Below are positions 59,267 to 64,000 of a stretch of 64,000 nucleotides of DNA, one piece after another (the stretch's first letter is position 1; each line of letters begins with the position of its first letter). A model generated the notes under the pieces. That model was given only the letters and a program-made list of their open reading frames with translations. It ran no database searches and was not told where the DNA came from. The position numbers and the translations under genes are program-made. This stretch comes from Coniella vitis (lineage: Eukaryota > Ascomycota > Sordariomycetes > Diaporthales > Schizoparmaceae): positions 186,001 to 250,000 of the forward strand of contig WUJK01000015.1 of NCBI GenBank assembly GCA_011317545.1. The letters run 5' to 3'.

Positions 59267-62200
59267 TCACCAATCCTCATCCTCATCCTTCTTAGCCATT
59301 GCATTCTTCCTCGCTAACAGCGCATCCGCCAAACTACCCGCCAAACTCGGCGTCGGGGTATTGCTCCGACTACTACTAGCGCCGCCATCGGTCCCTGCAA
59401 GGCTCATTCCGGAATCCCGCGCTTGCAGCGCCGCGGGCTTCTTGCCTGGACGTGCAGGCGGGGTAGGCGCCGCGGGCTTGCCAGTGGCAGCGCGTCCGTT
59501 GGCTGGCGGCGGTGGAGGGGCGCGCGAGGCGGCTGCGGGTGGGGGTGGCGGTGGTGGTGGGAGTGAGGCTTGTTCTTCGACGTAGGCTGCGGGGATCCAG
59601 GCTTGTCCGCTGGCGTTCTTGGCGAGCCACCAGCCTGGCATGGGGGTGCGATTGTTAGCAGTGGCATTGCAAAGCGGTAGGGGGTTGTTGTTATCGGATA
59701 ATCAGATGGTGGGTAGGAACATACCATTGTTTTCCTTTTGAACAATCTCAAGCATGTCGCCTGCCCGTATCGACAACTCATTCTCCTTGGTGCCAGCAAA
59801 GTCGTACAGCACCTTGGCCATGATCTTGGCCTTTGCAGGCGGCGCAGCGGCAGGAGGCGGTGGTGGCGGTGGCTGGCGGGTAGCAGAAGCGCTAGACGTG
59901 TTGCGCGTATGCGAGGGAATCGCAGCGGCGCCTGGAATAGGAACAGGTCTTGCGGCGGCAGCAGCAGCAGCGGCGGCAGGAGCAGGAGCAGGAGCAGGCC
60001 TAGGAGTTGGGACTGGTCGCGGTGCTGCAGCACCTGCTGAAGGGGCACTGGCTCCAGGACGAGGCTGTGGCGTCCTGTTTGCGTTGGTGATCCTCGATGG
60101 ACGACCATTGGGTCCCCCGGGCTTGATGAGCTTGCCACGCGTGATGGGCCGTGGTGGTACCGGCTTGGCTTTAGGCATTGGCCTTGAAAGCGAGTTGGAG
60201 GGCTCGCCTGGCTGTGTGTGCACCGCACCACTCTTGTAAAAGTCGACGGCGGTCGGCGCATCCTTGAGGACCTTGACGATCTGCATCTTGTTGGGCTTCT
60301 TGGCATACTCGATGGTCTCACCGATCTTGAGGTCGAAGCCGCCGGGCATGACGCGCTGCATCTGCGTGAACATTTCCGTCTTCAACACACAGTTCATCAG
60401 CGGGTCAGGCTCTTGCGGTGACCCAACACCCAGCGAGAACCAGTCATCCCGAGCTGTAGACGTGCTAATGAACTTGATGGCTCCGATAGGGACGGAGCGC
60501 TCGGCCACAATCTGGAGCTGGTTATTGGCAAGGATCTGTGACACAATGTAGAACTTGCTGTTGGTAACGACAAAGATTCTCGGGCTCGGCTTGCTGGAAC
60601 GGCCAAACTTGGCTTCGAGGATCTCTCCACGCGAGGAAAAGACGGCCTTTTCGTTGCTTCCTAATCCAATAGCGTTGCGCACTTGGCTGCCTGGCCCACT
60701 GGTTGCATTGATTCCAAGGTAATCGCCCAAGAACCGACGCGATCCCAGCAGACTGAATCGCCGTCTCTCCTTGCGGTTCTGCAAGAGACGGTGTCCCTGG
60801 TCACGCAGGTCCAAATACTCGGCGCCGGTGCGCTTTTTGCGCCAGAATCGCTGGATACGCGTAGCTGATTCGGCTCGGTAAGCAAGGTATGCTCGCCACA
60901 TGCGCTGGATACGTGTCGCCATATTGTGCCAGTATCGATCGCGCATATGCTCGAGGGCGAACAGAGTCTCTGGAGACTTGATAAATGCCTTTGTCACACC
61001 CATCTGCCACTCCTCTTGAGGAATGCTTGTGTCCTTGAGGATCTGTTTGACAGCTGCTTCGTAGGAACCCGACCACGTGTACTCGCCTGCATATGATGTG
61101 GCAGGAGACAGCAAAAAGAAGCGATCTACAAACTTTTCAAAGCTCTGGCGGTAAGCGAAACCTGCTCGGCGAATGCGCACGTTTTCTTGTAGACCCAGGT
61201 ATTTGATTTGATGCAACACATTGGGAACATTGTACTCGGTGGGTGACTTGTTCTCGTTGGGCTTAATTGTCCGAATGTAGGAGGGTTGGCACTTCATTAG
61301 CGTCTCGACGAGTGCGTTTGCCGACGCCCTGATTCTGTCACCAGCCGAGGGCGGCTGCTTTCTGTTGTCCTGGTCGACCTGGTGGGGGAAGAGAGTGTGG
61401 ATGAACTTGTTCTGGCTGATTTGAAACAGGTTCTGAACACCCTTGAGCAGCTGGTCCTTGCACTTGTCGGTGATTCCATCAACCGTGTAGCTCACGTCTC
61501 CAGCATAATGCTTGATGATGAAGTTTCCTTGGCGTGGCGTCAGGTTGGGGTTAGACATGCCGTTGATGCTTTGCATAAAGGTGCGGTCACAAGCAGCCGG
61601 GTCGGCGTGCGCAGTCTTGGTGGCATCCTTCATGGCAGAAAAAATACCGGGAGGACGAACAGACTCGATCAGGTCACAGACAACCTTATTGTCAAAGTAT
61701 TTAATGGGCGTCCATTTAATCTGTTCCCGCTCATATTCCTCCTGCTCGGCCTTGAGCGTCAGCTGGATGAAAATTTGCTGCAGCTTCTCATTGACATAAT
61801 TGATGCACAGCTGCTCGAAACTGTTCTTTTCAAAAATTTCAAAGCCGTAGATATCGAGAATACCGATCGAGTTTGAGGTAGCCTGTTTTGCCTTGAGGGA
61901 CACGTTGACTCTCTCGACAATCCAGTCAAACAGGTTGTTGTAGATGGCCTTGGCGAGCGCATCGCGGGTGGCCGTTGCTTGCGCAATGTTTGCCGGTGAT
62001 TCAATGATTTCGCCGTTCCTAGGCATCAAGATACGGATCGTGATGGCCTTGATGAGCGACTGAGGGTCGACCTCGAGCAGGTATGCTAGAAACTCAACCA
62101 CAGACTGGTCAGAGACTGCCGCATAGCCGTCGTCGTCCTCGCGGAAGGTTAAATTGCCAGTCCACAATATTGCCGCCAGCATCCGGAAAATGTTGTCCTG

Positions 62201-63170
62201 TTCTGCCTGCGAAAGGCCAATAATTTTCATGGCATTGAGCGTGTCCTGAAACTCTGCGAGATCGTCGATTCCATCGACGTCGAAGCACTTTGAGCGGCTC
62301 GTGTAGAGGTAGGTTTCGGGCTTTTGTATACCAAAGAGCTCGCGATGCTGCTGCGAGGCGCCCTTGGTGAACTGGTAAAAGATGTGAAAGTTGCGCTCAT
62401 TTGTGATTTGGCCCACGACACGGGTTTTCTCGAGCAGGTAGTTTGTGATATCTGCACCTATAGGCTCGCCCTGTGCGTTGAAATGTATCTGCAGGTACTT
62501 TCCAAAGCGCGACGAATTGTTGTTGCGTAGCGTCTTTGCGTTGCCAAAAGACTCAAGCAGGGGGTTCGTTGCCAACACCATGTCCTTGACCTTTTGGATG
62601 TCGCCCCCCTCGCCTCCCGAGACATTTGCAATGTACTGCATGATGCGCTTGGCAGCCTCTGTCTTGCCAGCACCGGACTCCCCCGAGATGATGACACACT
62701 GGTTGTCGTTGTAGGCCTTCATGTTGTAGTAGGCCGACTCGGCGATGGCAAAGACGTGTGGGGGCATTTCGAGTCGGTTCTTGCCCTTGTAACTATCGAG
62801 AACGTGGTCGGTGTAGATACCAAGGTCGCGGAAAGGGTTGACCGAGACCAACACGTGGCCTATATAAGTGTAGATCTCGGCGCCCTCGAATCGCTTCTTG
62901 AGGTTCTCGTTGATGGCTTCATTGGACACCTTGCTGAGCAGCGTCAGGTCCGACACGCCGATCTCCTTTTTCTTGGTCGTCTCGAAGGCAGCCTTCTTGG
63001 GCCTCGCGCCGCCAGAGCCAGCCTGGCCACCCGACGCAGCAGCACCGCCGCCGGGCCTGGCGCCTTTATCTTTGCGGCGGTTCGTGATACCCTGCGAGGA
63101 CAGTCTGTAAGCAACAAGGGGCACATGTGGACGGTTGCGAACGCTGGCAATGGTGCTACTAGCTTACCAT
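59267..63170 (-). CDS. Class I myosin (MyoA/Myo1/Myo5 type)
   Basis: Single-headed actin motor for endocytosis and polarised tip growth, acting at cortical actin patches and able to activate Arp2/3. Exons 63168..63170 (only ATG), 59725..63091 and 59267..59634 give about 1245 residues. The motor domain runs from about residue 40 with P-loop GESGAGKTEA (about 135-144), NNNSSRFGKY (switch I) and LDIYGFEIFEKNSFEQLCINY (switch II/relay). Two IQ motifs (ATRIQRMWRAYLAYR, ATRIQRFWRKK) form the neck, followed by a basic TH1 lipid-binding tail, a Pro/Ala-rich TH2 region, an SH3 domain (KVLYDFAGTKENELSIRAGDMLEI..WW) and a C-terminal acidic DEDEDW motif for Arp2/3. By counting back from RDALAK, the TEDS-rule residue appears to be Glu362, not Ser or Thr. 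The tail intron splits the SH3 codon N-N-G|WW correctly. Confidence 0.95.
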
Positions 63171-64000
63171 GATGGGCGAAATGTGCTGTCGAAGATTCTG
63201 TGAATGTGAAAGGAGTCGTGGCTGGTGGAAGAGCTAGCGAGCCTTGGACTTGAACCGCGAAGCCAGCGACAGTGTCGAGGTTAGGGGATGTTATGGTGGA
63301 GAGCGGACTTGACCCGGGTCAGCGCGACGCTGGGGGCTATCCAGGTGTAGGGAATTGAGGAATAATAAATGCCGGAGAAAAGAGTGCTCTGTACCAATGC
63401 GGAGGTAGGGCGGGTGGCGGCGGGAGTGCAAGGAGAGGCGGCGACGGCGGCGGGCGTCGTGATGTTGGTGGATGGAGGTGAGAAGACAGAGAGCGAGAGT
63501 GTGACGTGCGCCTGCAATTGATCGGTAGCAACAATCAGCAGTGGTGGATTTGTTGGCGGAGGTTGTACCGTGGTGGATAGTGGGGGCTGTTTCTGGTTGC
63601 AGTGCGATAGAACAGCGTGGCTTGGCATCAAGGGGTCTCTTGCCTTTAGTGACGAGGCCCGCCCCTCGCAGCCCACAAGCTGCTGTGCCATAGTTGGACT
63701 GCCCGCTGGGCTGCCTGCTTGGCTGCCAACTGCTGCTGTAAGCTGCTAACGTAATGCCCTGCTGGGCCCTGCTAGCTGGCGCTCACCTGCTCCGCCTCAG
63801 TGGCCTCCAGGGATGCTATGGCTTGGCTTGAGCTATTTTCCAGTTTCCCACCTGTCTGTATCAGGCTTCAGTGACAGTATCCTTGGCCACGATGAGTCAG
63901 TCAGCCAGTCTGTCTGTCTCGGTCTGTCTGTCGATACTGCGGCTTTTTACTCGCTTGGGCCAACGCGGTAGAACTGGCTGCAGGATAACCATCCCAACTG
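63171..64000. other. Myosin I upstream region
   Basis: Promoter and 5' leader of the myosin gene up to the window edge. The minus-strand frame at 63281..63691 (136 codons) has no recognisable domain and is probably leader sequence. A GTCT tract lies near 63905-63935. Confidence 0.5.

Noticed and set aside
62594..63172. 192-codon plus-strand ORF antisense to the myosin start
   Set aside because: Shadow of the strongly codon-biased motor domain.

Overview
The window looks like nuclear DNA of a filamentous ascomycete, most likely a sordariomycete (a hypocrealean fungus would fit, but the sequence alone does not settle it). The reasons are compact genes with few short GT..AG introns, C-ending codon preference, a split tRNA-Leu, and a set of filamentous-fungal proteins: class I myosin with an acidic tail, palmitoyltransferase PFA4, a membrane-anchored GT90/CAP10 glycosyltransferase, metaxin-like SAM37 and a CYP65-like P450.

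Left block (1-16.2 kb). A P450 gene runs off the left edge on the minus strand. Then come an intron-containing tRNA-Leu(CAG) on the minus strand and two folylpolyglutamate synthase paralogues arranged tail to tail, each with a putative mitochondrial leader followed by an internal Met. A mitochondrial isoleucyl-tRNA synthetase follows (minus), sharing a divergent promoter with a large membrane-anchored ZZ-finger/EF-hand protein (plus). A SAM37/Tom37-like mitochondrial outer-membrane assembly protein (minus) closes the block. Four of these genes act in or on mitochondria.

Middle block (16.2-51.35 kb). About 35 kb holds no long ORF with a recognisable domain, no transposon ORF, and no AT-rich signature of repeat-induced point mutation. 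It is packed with microsatellites and homopolymers, including many poly-C/poly-G runs of 10-15. It carries 24 exact copies of the 9-mer TACTATGTA/TACATAGTA, which I did not find in the flanking gene blocks. The best coding candidate is a 36-codon ORF at 27.8-27.9 kb (minus) with very gene-like codons and an RPLPALP motif, a textbook class I SH3 ligand. A second short ORF lies just downstream, and three GGTACGTAC sites lie 400-550 bp upstream.

Right block (51.35-64 kb). An unrecognised two-exon gene (minus) is followed by the GT90 glycosyltransferase (minus), PFA4 (plus, divergent from GT90) and the class I myosin gene (minus, convergent with PFA4), whose first coding exon is only the ATG.

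Exon coordinates for spliced genes were worked out by hand from splice consensus, reading-frame continuity and remembered family patterns. No alignment or database search was run.
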